64,000 nucleotides of DNA from Polymyxa betae (lineage: Eukaryota; Endomyxa; Phytomyxea; Plasmodiophorida; Plasmodiophoridae): assembly GCA_003693705.1 (NCBI GenBank), contig RBZT01000633.1, positions 1 to 64,000 of the forward strand, given 5' to 3'. Position 1 is the first letter of the stretch, and every line of letters begins with the position of its first letter. This document shows, piece after piece, positions 24,568-34,466 of this stretch. The translations under genes were made by a program, and so were the position numbers. A model generated the notes under the pieces. That model did not search any database. It had not been told where the DNA came from and worked only from the letters and a program-made list of their open reading frames with translations.

Positions 24568-25084
24568 ATGGCTGCTAATGTGAAGGCCGGTCTGTAGAAA
24601 TGTTCCAGACTATAGGTTTAAAAAGCTGATGCCACAGAATCAGCATCAGAAGATCATAGAACTTCTCAACCGGAAGACCATCATGTCATTGGCGAAATAA
24701 TTGGCCAATGGCCTACAGACGCTACAGTATATAAACTGCATAGATTAGCATACATAAATAAAACTCTCACCTATGATCCTGTCATTAGTACGTCTTTGAA
24801 GAATTCGCTGTAGCCGAGCAGGTTTTACTTCGACGGTTCGATGCCGCTAAGCTTCCGGGACACATGGTTCGGCTGCCGGCATCTACCATTTAGGACCGCA
24901 TCTTCAGACTTAAGCAGCTACTTCAGACTCGTAGGAATTGATTTCTGAGGTGAAGTCTTCTATTTCCCAAAACGGCGTCATTCGGGATGCTACAGTAGTG
25001 CTGATTTTGAACCTATTTCTCGCGCCAACTAGTCGGCCTCTCGACCGGCCGTCTTCGTCCTCATCTGCGCCTATACAAACTTGA
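24568..25084 (+). CDS. hypothetical protein
   Basis: Not recognised. ATG at 24568 (MAANVKA) splices over a 36-nt intron to an acidic exon (ATESASEDHRTSQPEDHH) that continues HVIGEIIGQWPTDATVY and KLHRLAYINKTLTYDPVI. A 26-nt GT-AG gap then leads to TEQVLLRRFDAAKLPGHM. A further intron of about 67 nt can join ELISEVKSSISQNGVIRDA and a Ser/Pro-rich tail ending at 25084. Without that intron the protein would end at 24893. Phases are consistent, and alternation of acidic, helical and low-complexity parts looks like real protein. It begins only 18 bp after the kinesin stop, on the same strand. Confidence 0.4.
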
Positions 25085-25768
25085 TAAGGCTCAAACGTTG
25101 TACATACAATATTCAGATTTTTGAAGACTTAAAAAAAAATGATTCTCATAAGAATGTATCGGATGTCAGTTGTTTGCTCTCTTATAGCCCCATAGATATT
25201 CACAATATTCAATAGATACAATGGGTAGAGTTTATTCAGTGAAACCACATAAAGGTAAGGATGGATACTTTTTTGTTAAATTGGGCAATCATGACACAAA
25301 ACAAAGTTCTGGAGAATTCGTAAGATAACGCAGGCAATATTTTTAACCCCGACCAATTTAATACACAGTTAGAGTATTCGTCTTGACAATCAGTTGGAAA
25401 ATTTGAAGTCAATAACCGCATAAATGGACAGAGTCGTTCTGACCGAAGCGAAAATCATAATATTTAAGTGATAACAAAAAATGGTAATATTGCTTACAGA
25501 GATTGATAAATATGATAATGATAAACCTTATACGTATGAAGAAAGGAGATAATAGATATACCTCATGGTAATCAAAGTAAGAACTGTTTTGTAATCAAAA
25601 TTCGATATGATGACCCCTTCTCAATTAATGAAGCTACAGATATCGCATTTAAAATTGCATAATGATGAATCTTCTGAATTCGACCAAGATTGTTCAAACT
25701 TTAGTTCATGCCGATATCTCACAAGGAATCGCCTCATTGCTGATAGTAGTAACTTGGCTGGGTTTTTA
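25085..25768. other. AT-rich stretch, coding status unresolved
   Basis: Both strands show short frames with some protein-like text (plus strand: MGRVYSVKPHK near 25221, and NDESSEFDQDCSNFSS near 25670), but I could not build one model with consistent phases. May hold a degraded gene or a gene with very short exons. Confidence 0.3.
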
Positions 25769-26026
25769 GGCGAAAGCGTGAATAATGACAGCGCACTCAA
25801 CAAGGTTTTCGTTCGCAGTCGTATGTGACCATATTTTATTGACCAATGTTAGCTTGATTTTCAGGGAAATGTTATTTGTTGGTACTTTGTTTGATTCAAC
25901 CGCAATAGAGCTGCCAATATTGGAATGCGTTGACGGGAATTTGATAACGCAACAAAGCTTCATGCTGATGCCCTCTGATAGATGATGATCTGTGAGTGTG
26001 ACGACTGCAGTACAGACCAAGCTCAT
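25769..26026 (-). pseudogene. possible fragment of an arrestin-fold/VPS26C-like protein
   Basis: An 86-codon minus-strand frame with text LTDHHLSEGISMKLCCVIKF, then FPSTHSNIGSS and NISLKIKLTLVN, ending NLVECAVIIHAFA. The order (start of a strand, G-[IL]-S, FPS, a hydrophobic strand pair and a final strand) resembles the C-terminal half of arrestin-fold proteins such as VPS26C (DSCR3). The N-terminal half would have to lie where another gene sits on the opposite strand, so this may be a fragment, a chance frame, or part of a gene I cannot assemble. Plus-strand frames here are also open. Low confidence. Confidence 0.25.
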
Positions 26027-26052
26027 TATATCGATCTGGTAAGCAGCGAATC

Positions 26053-26628
26053 ATGTCTCGGACGCGACGATGGATGGACGAAGCTGATGCTCGCATGGCC
26101 GAGATGCAACAGCTCTGGGATTCGATCGCATCGCCGAAGCCGGCGGCGTCGCGCTCAACCCCGAAGCGAACGGTAAAGTCGACGCTGATACCGGTCGTCT
26201 CGGAAACGCCCGAAGGCCTGGAACGAAAGGCGCGCGCGAAAGAACGCGAACAGAGAAAGGCGCTGGAAAGCGAGCTGAATCGCAGACGTCTACAAGAGCA
26301 TCACCGCAATCTAAAGAACATGAGATCGCATTGGGCTGAAGGTCTTCAGATGAGTCCGGCGCCGCCTACGCCCTCGAAATCGCAGGACAGGATCGTAACG
26401 CCTCGGACACAGGATGAGATCGCCACAAAGAAATCGTACGAACAGCAATCAATAGAATTCCAATCAGCGAGGCGCGCCCTGCGTAAGAGCCTGAACGGTG
26501 CTCGCGACATCAACGTCGAGTTCGTGCTTCCGAAAGACGAGCGTGACGACGATCAGGATCCGGCGATACTGGCCCAGTTCGGGGAGCAGCACGACCTGCG
26601 TCCGGTGAAACGTCTACTACAGTATTGA
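26053..26628 (+). CDS. basic, helix-rich hypothetical protein
   Basis: Single-exon frame of 191 residues, starting MSRTRRWMDEADARMAEMQQ and ending PVKRLLQY. It is GC-richer than its surroundings and very charged: a helical segment (ERKARAKEREQRKALESEL then RRRLQEHHRNLKNM), a Pro/Ser-rich linker (SPAPPTPSKSQ), and a second helical segment (YEQQSIEFQSARRALRK). An acidic patch DERDDDQDP precedes the C-terminus. No family recognised. The predicted coiled coil and the lack of signal or membrane segment suggest a cytoskeletal or nuclear structural protein. Convergent with the next gene; stops are 125 bp apart. Confidence 0.65.
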   Translation: MSRTRRWMDEADARMAEMQQLWDSIASPKPAASRSTPKRTVKSTLIPVVSETPEGLERKARAKEREQRKALESELNRRRLQEHHRNLKNMRSHWAEGLQMSPAPPTPSKSQDRIVTPRTQDEIATKKSYEQQSIEFQSARRALRKSLNGARDINVEFVLPKDERDDDQDPAILAQFGEQHDLRPVKRLLQY

Positions 26629-26752
26629 TAGGGATCGTTGTCTAGAACGACGCCGCCTGGTTTCCAGATCGGCGAACCGCTTGTCTCAAGAGTTCGTATT
26701 TAATATCCAATTTGGAATCGGCCGAGAAATAAATTCAATTGTGAAAGGAATC

Positions 26753-27448
26753 TCACGAATTCGGGTACGGGCTCTGATACAGATCAGATTCCGAGTATAA
26801 GTTCAACGGGTAGAGAAGCGAATCAGAGGCGTCTTTCAGCAGCCAACGGCTTCGACGACGACGCTCTAACCACTGCAGGTGAAACCTGGCGATTGTCTGC
26901 CGATCGATCGCCGTAAGAGCATCGGGGCGGAATCCACTCCGAATCTCTACACAAACTCAGCGTTGGTGACGACGATCCCGACGCTAAACAAAACACCGAC
27001 TCAAATCGTCATCCTCGGAGGATTTCATCAAATTCTGAAACGATGATTGCGACAGGTTATAACCACGATGTAGATGCTGATCGATTTCAGCGAAGGGCTG
27101 AGACCGAGCCCATCGACTCTACCTGATCCAACGACATCGAATCCTTCGGGCTGTAGCTTCGACGGCGATGCCCGGGCGGTTGCTGATTCCGGACGCGCGA
27201 TTTCCGCCGATGTCTCGGGAAACTGACGCGAATTTCGTCGACCGTATCGGCGGGATCGACCAGCGGAGGGCGATCCGGGAATGACAGCGGCCCGAATTGG
27301 GTTTCGGTTAGGACCAGCTCGCCTCCGCGACCAACCGCCCATGATTCAACTAATCGCCGAAATCAGCCGCTTTCAGATTGGTATTGGTGAACTGGATACT
27401 TTTATATGGGACACGATGATCGCCGTGCGAGATGTCGTCGTCAGCCAT
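26753..27448 (-). CDS. hypothetical Arg-rich protein, multi-exon
   Basis: Not recognised. Exon 1 (start at 27448) encodes MADDDISHGDH and ends in phase 1. A 65-nt GT-AG intron leads to LESWAVGRGGELVLTETQF, then RPPLVDPADTVDEIRVSFPR, a basic patch HRRKSRVRNQQPPGHRRR, and SMSLDQ. The next exon is NLMKSSEDDD. A last exon reads GFRPDALTAIDRQ, FHLQWLERRRRSRWLLKD and ends LYQSPYPNS with a stop at 26753-26755. The exact join before this last exon is uncertain, because two frames there are open and both look protein-like. No single stretch is long enough to stand out, so the gene is easily missed. The mix of acidic, Pro-rich and RRRR segments suggests a nuclear or cytoskeletal protein. Confidence 0.5.
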
Positions 27449-27559
27449 GGTCTATACAGCTAAGTATGTGACGGTCTCCAACAACAGATTGTTTCGGAAC
27501 AAAATTGGGTCATGTTTACAGTTTGATAAAAATAGGCTGACATAATGGCGGTCACGATA

Positions 27560-28043
27560 TTAGGTGGCGCTTTGACGATAGAATTTGGTGTCCAGGATCT
27601 TGGTGCCACACATAGCACAGATCCCTTTGTTATAAGCACAATTCTGGCAATAATTACAGCCATATTGATGCACCTGACTACGACATATACGACAGTTGGT
27701 CTTATTGTCAGCTGCACTCTTCCTGATCACAATGCATTCATCAATACAGAAAGGAATTCAAGAATGGATTTTTTACACTTCCATCTTTTTCAGCAACATA
27801 TCTGAGATAAAAAATCAGAGATTCGTTTTGCCAATTCACGATGCTGACGAACTTCGGTTGACGACCTGCCCCGTCCTGACCGCACCCGAAGTTCTGTTCT
27901 TCCCGATCGTTTTCTGAACATTCCTGGCACCGTCTGAGCCAGGATGTCAATCAGGGCGTCAAACGGTAGGCCGCAAGATCACCTTTCCATTTATCGGGGA
28001 CGCAGACGGTGGACAGTTTCTTCTCACATTTGGTACAAACCAT
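27560..28043 (-). CDS. CRIPT: CRIPT (cysteine-rich zinc-binding protein)
   Basis: Small conserved protein; in animals it binds the PSD-95 PDZ3 domain, and in most eukaryotes it is linked to the spliceosome. The model joins MVCTKCEKKLSTV (start 28043) to KDGARNVQKTIGKNRTS, then MLLKKME, then a zinc-binding block: CRICRSQVHQ, YCQNCAYNKGICAMCGTKIL and DTKFYRQSAT, stop at 27560-27562. The CxxC pairs of the family are all present. Three introns (about 49, 90 and 60 nt) keep phase. Length is about 100 residues, as usual. The plus-strand hydrophobic frame at 27545 is the shadow of this gene. Confidence 0.88.
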
Positions 28044-28262
28044 GACCGAATGATGGCAGCACACGACAGAGTGTCGAATGACAATATCAACCTTAGATTA
28101 AAGAGCGCACATTTCTCTCAAACTATTTTCATTTAAAAGATGCGCAAAGAAAAAAACGAAAAAAGTGACTCATTTTAAAACAAGTGCGGCACTCGGATTG
28201 CACTGAGCCCTCGCGCACTAATTTCAACTTAATTGAAGATGGACGAACTCTCTATTGCTTCT

Positions 28263-28883
28263 TTATATATTGATGGCGATCGTTGTGCGACATACTGGGC
28301 AGGATCGGCGCGTCGCCAGCCAGTTGTCGATACAGCCGGGGCAGAACCGGTGCAGGCACGGCAGGACCTTGACGCGCTGTCCATGGACGAAATCGCTTAG
28401 GCAGACCAGACATCGAATGTCGTTAGAGCCAGCATCATGATGCAGAATCGGCATGGCATCCAGAAGGCGCTGCAACTCTGGCGAATATCTTCTTCTTGGC
28501 CGGCCGCGAATCTCGACGTTCTCTAAACGAATCGGGGCCTTTGTTGTTGCAGACATTGATTGGCTGCGATTTGGCTTATTGTCATGAAATACCAGGATAT
28601 GTTGGCCTTGTTGACGTTGAACGATCACAACCTGATCGCCTTTGGCCATGATCGTCGGCAACGTCCCTGATCGGTCGCGAAGGGCAACTTTCACGTAGTC
28701 TGGTAGACGGTGGCATCGTTTGGTGTTCGCCATGATTAGAAGAATGTGACCGTATGAGGACATCGGGAATTCTACCGACATGATGTATGTTGACCTGATG
28801 TCAATAATATCCTGATAAAGGTCACACTCATTGTAAAGCGAACAATGTCGCATTGCTGCTTTCTTTCCCGGTCGTTCAGACAA
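28263..28883 (-). CDS. RING-H2 protein
   Basis: Likely E3 ubiquitin ligase. The C-terminal 45 residues form a RING-H2 domain: CLVCLSDFVHGQRVKVLP, CLHRFCPGC, NWLATRRSCPVC, with the C-x2-C, C-x-H-x2-C-x2-C and C-x2-C spacing. The N-terminal 120 residues contain YVKVALRDRSGTLPTIMA and VVIVQRQQGQHILVFHDNK, which look like beta strands but match no family I know. Single exon of up to 206 codons; a later Met (MSVEFPM or MANTKRCH) may be the true start. The gene ends 220 bp from CRIPT, on the same strand. A plus-strand gene begins about 210 bp away from its start. Confidence 0.75.
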   Translation of the reverse strand: MSERPGKKAAMRHCSLYNECDLYQDIIDIRSTYIMSVEFPMSSYGHILLIMANTKRCHRLPDYVKVALRDRSGTLPTIMAKGDQVVIVQRQQGQHILVFHDNKPNRSQSMSATTKAPIRLENVEIRGRPRRRYSPELQRLLDAMPILHHDAGSNDIRCLVCLSDFVHGQRVKVLPCLHRFCPGCIDNWLATRRSCPVCRTTIAINI

Positions 28884-29092
28884 GTTTTTTTCAGCATTCT
28901 TCTACAGAATTTAGAACGAGGGGTTCCCTCCACCGGCGTCGCCCAACACAGATTGCAGCAACAACTATTACGAGGGTTGCCTTTAACGAGGTCAACCCGG
29001 CCTCGATGCTCTTCATGGAAAGACGTTGAAGGCGTCATTTCCCGTTTCATGGGCGGGCACGTGCCTCAAAGTCATTGTTGTGATAGAACTCG

Positions 29093-29968
29093 ATGAGTGC
29101 CAATGTGGCATTAACAGAGCGTGATCAGCACCATACAGATCTACACGCATTACTGCTGGATCGGGAACTATCACAACATGGTGAAGCTGAATCCGATCGT
29201 CGTACAAGCGCCCAGAGTGTTTCTGACGTTCGAGCACGATCTGGCTTCCTTACAACCGCCAGGTCCTTAGCTGTTTCAATCATCGTAATCAGATGTTTTA
29301 TCACCTGTTTGCGTTTTGTGTGATCATCGAACTAAGGTGATTGGAATCACGATTTTGCTGTTCGCTTTTGCCACGATTTCAGTCCCAAAACTGTCGCCAT
29401 TATCGTCGATCATTGTCGTGGCCGTCTTCGCGACGCTGATAATGATGTCGGTGGCTGTTGCTATTCTGGTTCGTGACGATCAGGTCGAACAGTGGTCCTC
29501 GAATTTGTTCTTCATTGTCGTGTGTGCCATGTTCTTCACCGCCCCGATCGCCTTCGTCGCGTTCGTTCATTGCGATCAGGAGCTGCTTGCCATCCAATGG
29601 AATGCACTAAGTAAGCAGAATCGCTGCCAATTGCCATCTGACATCGCCTCTCTACAGGGCCCGAACGACGCGCTCATATGACCGATCAACTGAATCATCT
29701 TCGACATACTTCAGCTTTAACTGAAGATCAGGCTGGTCTCGTAATTGTAGCAGAAGGCGCCACGATCTCATCACAATTCAGTATTATCTGCTGGGTATTC
29801 GCAGCGATTCAGGTCCGAATATCATGGTGATGAATTCGACCGATTAATTACAAGCAGGTTGCGATCTTATTCCCTCTTTATATGATGAAGTTCCATAACG
29901 CTGGTCGCATTCCACCCCATTTCGCCGCCTCTGTTACCCAACAGCTTCAGGCTGCTGGACTCCTGTAA
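29093..29968 (+). CDS. four-helix membrane protein, unknown
   Basis: Start MSANVALTERDQHHTDL, with an acidic and then Arg-containing cytosolic N-terminus (ESDRRTSAQSVSDVRARSG). A 67-nt intron joins LTTARSLA to VIGITILLFAFATIS. Three hydrophobic helices follow (including IIVVAVFATLIMMSVAVAIL and LFFIVVCAMFFTAPIAFVAF). A 45-nt intron joins NAL to RPERRAHMTDQLNHLRH, and a 45-nt intron splits the fourth helix (FSIICWVFAAIQ / VAILFPLYMM). The C-terminus is HFAASVTQQLQAAGLL, stop at 29966-29968. Size is about 240 residues. No signal peptide. I do not recognise the family; by layout it could be an ER or Golgi transmembrane protein. Confidence 0.6.
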
Positions 29969-30054
29969 TATACTGTTTTTCACTCAAGTACAAAATTACA
30001 TTAATTGTTGAATCTGTGGATCTTCAAATAGGATTGTCTCCATAACAAATCGGG

Positions 30055-30082
30055 CTAGGGTTTAGGGTTTCCTGGGGTTTAG
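30055..30082 (+). repeat. short interstitial telomere-like repeat (TTTAGGG type)
   Basis: CTAGGGTTTAGGGTTTCC followed by TGGGGTTTAG. Two adjacent TTTAGGG-like units plus a degenerate one, about 30 bp upstream of the SNAPC3 frame. Similar short motifs occur on the other strand inside introns at 7821-7830 and 39617-39630. They may be telo-box-like promoter elements or scars of repair. Confidence 0.5.
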
Positions 30083-30115
30083 TTTCTCGCTGCGCAATGT
30101 CAATATGCGAGCTCG

Positions 30116-31251
30116 ATGCAATTATCGACAGGACATGTCGGTCGGCATCGTCAGGCGTTACCAGGTGAAGGTCGTAAAGCTCGTCAGAGCCACCTGCCGC
30201 AATGCTCCAGCGCCTGCCTAGACGAATGCCGATCGCTGCAGGACGCCATTCGCGATCTGGTGCCGCCCTTCTCTGTCAACCTGCAGACCGACGATTTGTT
30301 CGCGAAACCCATTGCTGAGACGATCGAGGCGGAAATCAATAGACGTGTCGCCGATCCTACGATTGTCGAAGCGATGCCGAGAGTGGACGAGATGGAAGCT
30401 GATCGCCTCGCGTTGCGAAAGCGCCGTCAGCGGGTGCGAAAAGCGCTCAACTGTCCGATGGTATCGCCGCTTCAAGCTCGAAATTGGATCGGCGAGAAAC
30501 AGATTCAATCACAGATAGAAAGGAGCGACGACGACACCGAAGTCGCCGCTGGCACCGACCTTCTCATCACGATGGTCTTGTTCCATCACGACGACAAGGC
30601 GTTGCCGGTTCAAGAGCTGCAGCTGCTCGGGTCGAATACGCTCCAGGAGGCGGCCGACGCCTTCGTCTGCGTCCTGCAGCTCAATGCTCCGGCGCTTCGC
30701 CTCTCCATGCCGAGCTCGTATTTCCTGATCGAGGACCAGTTTCACGATTCGAATGGCGCCGAGCCGCTCTCGCAGCAAATCGTCGATTGGGTGCGGCAAG
30801 AGCGGCGTTTCGCTCATCAGAATCTGGGCGCCTTTCGTCGTGGTCGTCCCATGCATTTAACCCGTCTGAACGACATCCGATTCCGCCCTGGCAGTATCTA
30901 TCATTATGTCCATCTCGGTGCATGTCGTCATGCGATCATGTTCACCGAGGTCGCCGTTCTCAGTGTCAGCGACGTTCGGAAACGCGCTGCATACCCATTG
31001 CAGACGGCTCTGATGAAAGAGAAACGCCAGCAATGCGGCGTCTGCGAGACGAATGCCGCCGCCTTCGTGGTGTATGGGGATCGGCTGGCGTCCACCAATC
31101 CCTTCTTTTACTGCGCTGATTGCTATTATTCGATGCATTATGTAAGATTAGACGCTTTTCCATCGCTTTCCCTGATTAATATCTAATGTAGTCTGAAAAC
31201 GGGAATCTGCTGTATGATGGATATAAAGTCTATCCGTACATTTGCGATTAA
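30116..31251 (+). CDS. SNAPC3: snRNA-activating protein complex subunit 3 (SNAPC3/SNAP50)
   Basis: DNA-binding subunit of the SNAPc complex that directs transcription of small nuclear RNA genes by Pol II and Pol III. A long exon (to about 31140) includes LNDIRFRPGSIYHYVHLGAC and RHAIMFTEVAVLS, then the family's C-terminal zinc region CGVCETNAAAFVVYGDR and NPFFYCADCYYSMHY. A 50-nt intron joins to SENGNLLYDGYKVYPYICD and stop at 31249-31251. The conserved His/Cys order and the closing YPY motif are those of SNAPC3. The true N-terminus is unsure: an ATG at 30097 (MSICELDAIIDR) could be used with a very short intron. The gene is convergent with the ZIP transporter. Confidence 0.85.
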
Positions 31252-31367
31252 CCAGTATGACGTATTCCGATAAATTAATTATATTTACTATATCCAGAAA
31301 CTAACGGCGATCATGATGCCTGCACCAGTAATCTCAGGAATGACTTTCGCCCATATCCATCCTAACC

Positions 31368-32782
31368 CTACAAAGCGCCGTTATTCCAAACTGGTTTTGT
31401 TTGAACTGGGCAACTGCACTTACGACAACAGGTTTTGTCTTGCAGATGCATCATCCCGACGTAAAGAAAACTGCCGGCAGCGAACGCCTCCAAGACGTCT
31501 TGTATAATTAAGGCTGCATCGTTGGTGATCAGCTGCTGTGCGCCGACAGCCAATAAAGCACCGATAGGTGTCATCAGCCCATACAGAAACAGCGCTACTG
31601 TCGACGCTGTCGTCGTCGATCCTTCTGCGAAATTGAAAGCCACCGCAAAGCTTTCCACGCCTAAATAATAATTCAGACAAAACTCCCTTCCTCAATGGCC
31701 TAAAACGGTTATAAACACGAAAATTTCTGTCACATTATAAAATGGCAAAAATTGCAGAAGTGCATACCTTTATGAGCGATGATAACCATGCCTAGAATTA
31801 CAGTATCATGCATGCCGGTTGTCATACCGAACGCAGCGCCGGTGATTATAGCATGCAGACTTAATAGACTGAAAACGAGCCAGGATAGAATCCCGGTACC
31901 ATCAACCTGAATATGATGATGATGGACAGCTCGGCCGTGCAAGCCGCCGGACAGCGATTCTTCAAACTTGGAGGCGCAAGGATCCTCGGAATGCTGATGG
32001 CCGAAATGCGACAACCTTGCTGGGGACGACGTATGAGAGCCATCATCCTGATCGTAGCTGCGAAAAGGCGCCAGTAAATCATGATTAAATGATTCAGATT
32101 CGTCGGGATACGTCTGCAGAAATATTTAGAAAAATAGAACGAAGGCGACCGAGAGTTTTGGCGTTTTTAAATCAAACTGTGGGAGAAGAGTTCAACATTG
32201 TGCAACGAGAGAAAGGGAATACAGAGGGAATAACAGCAGAACAAATTGGGCAGCAAACGATCAAAAATCAAGGAGACCTGTTCCGGAACATAAACGACTC
32301 TCTTTAGATCGGTAAAGACCGAGCTTCTGAGATAATCGGTAGAGCTAGGAACAGCAATAGATTCGACCAAGTCGGCGAACAGGATCCCAACAGTGACGAT
32401 TCCAAGCACCTACCAAACCAGTAGTCAGAAACCAATATTCCTTCAATGCATTAAAGCAGAATTACGATATTCAAAGGAAGATGAACAGCCGCATCTGGAA
32501 CGAGATCTGAAAACGTCTTGAATGTCAGATCAGAACCGCATGATCAAGATCTCATACGCATTAGAGCGGCCGCAACAAAGACGCCACCTGCCAGATTGTG
32601 AGAGATTGCGATGATCGTTTGCGTGTGAGAGCCGGCGGAATCTCGTCGTTTCAGCCAATATGGAAGATAGGCACCGCCGAACGTCACGAGCCCGATTCCC
32701 TTTGCGGCCAGTTAACTGAGTCGAGGCATGGATTGGGTTTCCGAACCAGTAAGGCGACCGCCTTAACAACGGCCAGCTCCAT
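31368..32782 (-). CDS. ZIP-family metal transporter
   Basis: Zrt/Irt-like divalent-metal importer (zinc or iron). The start MELAVVKAVALL splices to GIGLVTFGGAYLPYWLK and SHNLAGGVF spliced to TFSDLVPDAAVHLPL, the usual GVF...P[DE]A entry of ZIPs. Next are VLGIVTVGILFADLVE and a long cytosolic loop with GLHGRAVHHHHIQVDG, a His-rich metal-sensing loop. The TM4-TM5 pair follows: LSLHAIITGAAFGMT and IIAHKG spliced to ESFAVAFNFAEG, which is the HK-x-E metal-binding motif, and then LMTPIGALLAVG. Stop at 31368. An in-frame extension to 32920 exists but looks less likely as coding. Probably plasma- or vacuolar-membrane; the metal is not predictable. Confidence 0.88.
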
Positions 32783-32905
32783 GATCGACTCCGGTCGACT
32801 GGATGAAACCGACTCGTTTTGTATTATGGCAGGGACCACACCTGCAGGTAGTAAGTAGCAGGCAGCAGAAGCAGCTGGATAATTTGAGTCCAGACAAAGA
32901 TTGGG

Positions 32906-32971
32906 GGCGACACTGCGCACTTTATTGAGGCGACATTGCGCACTTTTTTGGCGACACTACGCACTTTATTT
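32906..32971. repeat. three imperfect ~22-bp tandem repeats
   Basis: Units at 32906-32928, 32929-32949 and 32950-32971 share GGCGACA[CT]T/ACGCACTTT with small differences. They lie about 125 bp upstream of the ZIP start (minus strand) and could be an iterated protein-binding site controlling it, or remnants of a mobile element end. Confidence 0.6.
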
Positions 32972-33319
32972 GGATATTTTCCGACAGAATGAGCGAGGGC
33001 AGCAGCTACCGGTAGCTGTTATACCAAAGTTCTAGAGCTTTCTCATCAAGCAACAGCAGAGCACAGCGCGGTTGCACTGAACAGGAATCTTGATCGGTCC
33101 AAGAAAACCGAATATTTCCAAGAGCCACTTTGACACAATATATTGTCTATTGCAAGAGATGGAGGTCGCCCGTTTGCAATTCTGTCGAATCATGATAATA
33201 ATAAACAGTTCTACTCCATATACACTGCCTTGTCGCCTCAATACGGAATTGCAGATCTTTCTTGCTACGAAGCAAATCAGTCATTTGATGTGAAAAAAGT
33301 TGTCGATATTTAAATTTGT

Positions 33320-33371
33320 AATTTCTGCGCCAAAAGTTTTCGATTTTTGAAATGTTTTAATTTCTGCGCCA
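33320..33371. repeat. 13-bp direct repeat upstream of the glycosyltransferase-like gene
   Basis: AATTTCTGCGCCA occurs at 33320-33332 and again at 33359-33371, exactly 39 bp apart and 34 bp before the next start codon. The spacing of about four helical turns is compatible with a paired regulator site. Confidence 0.5.
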
Positions 33372-33404
33372 GTCAAAGCTCTGTTAAATCGTCCGAATGA
33401 TTTG

Positions 33405-34466
33405 ATGAATTTGTCCCAACAACTGACCATCATTATAACATCATCAGCTATTCCATCGAACCCATCTACAACCGTATTGGAGACCGTTCTGGATGGATTC
33501 GATTTCGTTCCTGATTTGAGATCATGCAATGTTGTTCTGGTCTTTGATGGATATCTGGAATCGGTTTCAGGCCAATCGCAGTACAAACGAATGCGATTAT
33601 GCGGCGAAGGCGCGGATCGCTATAGAGAATATCGATCAAAGGCAACCGAGCTCGTTCGCCGATCTCTTGGTATCGGATCGCACATCGAGCCGATCATCAC
33701 CAATCGAGTCTCGAGAATTGGAGCCTATAAATCAGCAGACGTGAATCTGGCTGAATACGTTCAAGATGAGATACCAACGCTGCACGTCTTAACGCTATCG
33801 ACTCGATTCGGGTTCGCTTTAGCTATTCGGGAGGCACTTCATCAGTAAGGACGGAAAAATGTTTTTCGAATTAAAAATCGAATTTGTTGAATTCAGATTA
33901 ACGACTCCATACATTCTCGTTCATCAACATGATTGGGTGTTTATGGTATGATACATTTAGACAGATTTTGACGATCGTACTGATCTATGCAGCACGAACT
34001 GGATTTCGGTCGAATTCTGTCGGCGATGACGGCCCAACCCGATCGGCTCAAGTATATCGGATTCTATTCACGACAAGCGATGAAGCGGGAGTATCGTCCT
34101 CACCTGCCTCGTTCGGTGCCCATTGATATCGGAGGATTACGATTAGCTCCTCTGTATTTCTGGTACGACAAGCCGCATATCGCGTTAGCGTCCCATTATC
34201 GGCAGTTCGTATTCGGACGTCAACGCTTTCAGGTTGGTGATTTCATTGAAGATACAATGGGACATGTTATGATGAAAGATATTCGTGATTGTGGACCTGA
34301 TAAACATCTGGAATATGGGACATGGGTCTTAGCATGTAATGAACATGAAAATAGGCCTACATTAAGGCATGTTAATGGCAGAAAATACTCAGAAACTTGC
34401 TATATGCGATCAAGAAAACCAAAAAGGAAAATCAATTGCCAAATGCCTGCGCTGAGCAACGAATAA
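33405..34466 (+). CDS. glycosyltransferase-like protein (tentative)
   Basis: Exon 1 (start MNLSQQLTIIITSSA) contains CNVVLVFDGYLE, EYRSKATELVRR and STRFGFALAIREALHQ. A short intron joins TTPYILVHQHDWVFM, and a second intron joins HELDFGRILSAMTAQ, LKYIGFYSRQAMKRE and APLYFWYDKPHIA; stop at 34466. The pattern (a Rossmann-like opening strand with DGY, an amphipathic RFGFALAIREAL segment, then a V-Q-H-D motif at the end of a strand) recalls GT-A nucleotide-diphospho-sugar transferases of a type common in protist genomes, where the QHD acts like a DxD motif. No signal peptide is seen. Assignment is from pattern memory and should be treated as tentative. Confidence 0.5.

Noticed and set aside
27545-27805. 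Hydrophobic plus-strand frame resembling a membrane protein
   Set aside because: It is the complement of CRIPT exons, whose zinc motifs are clearly conserved.
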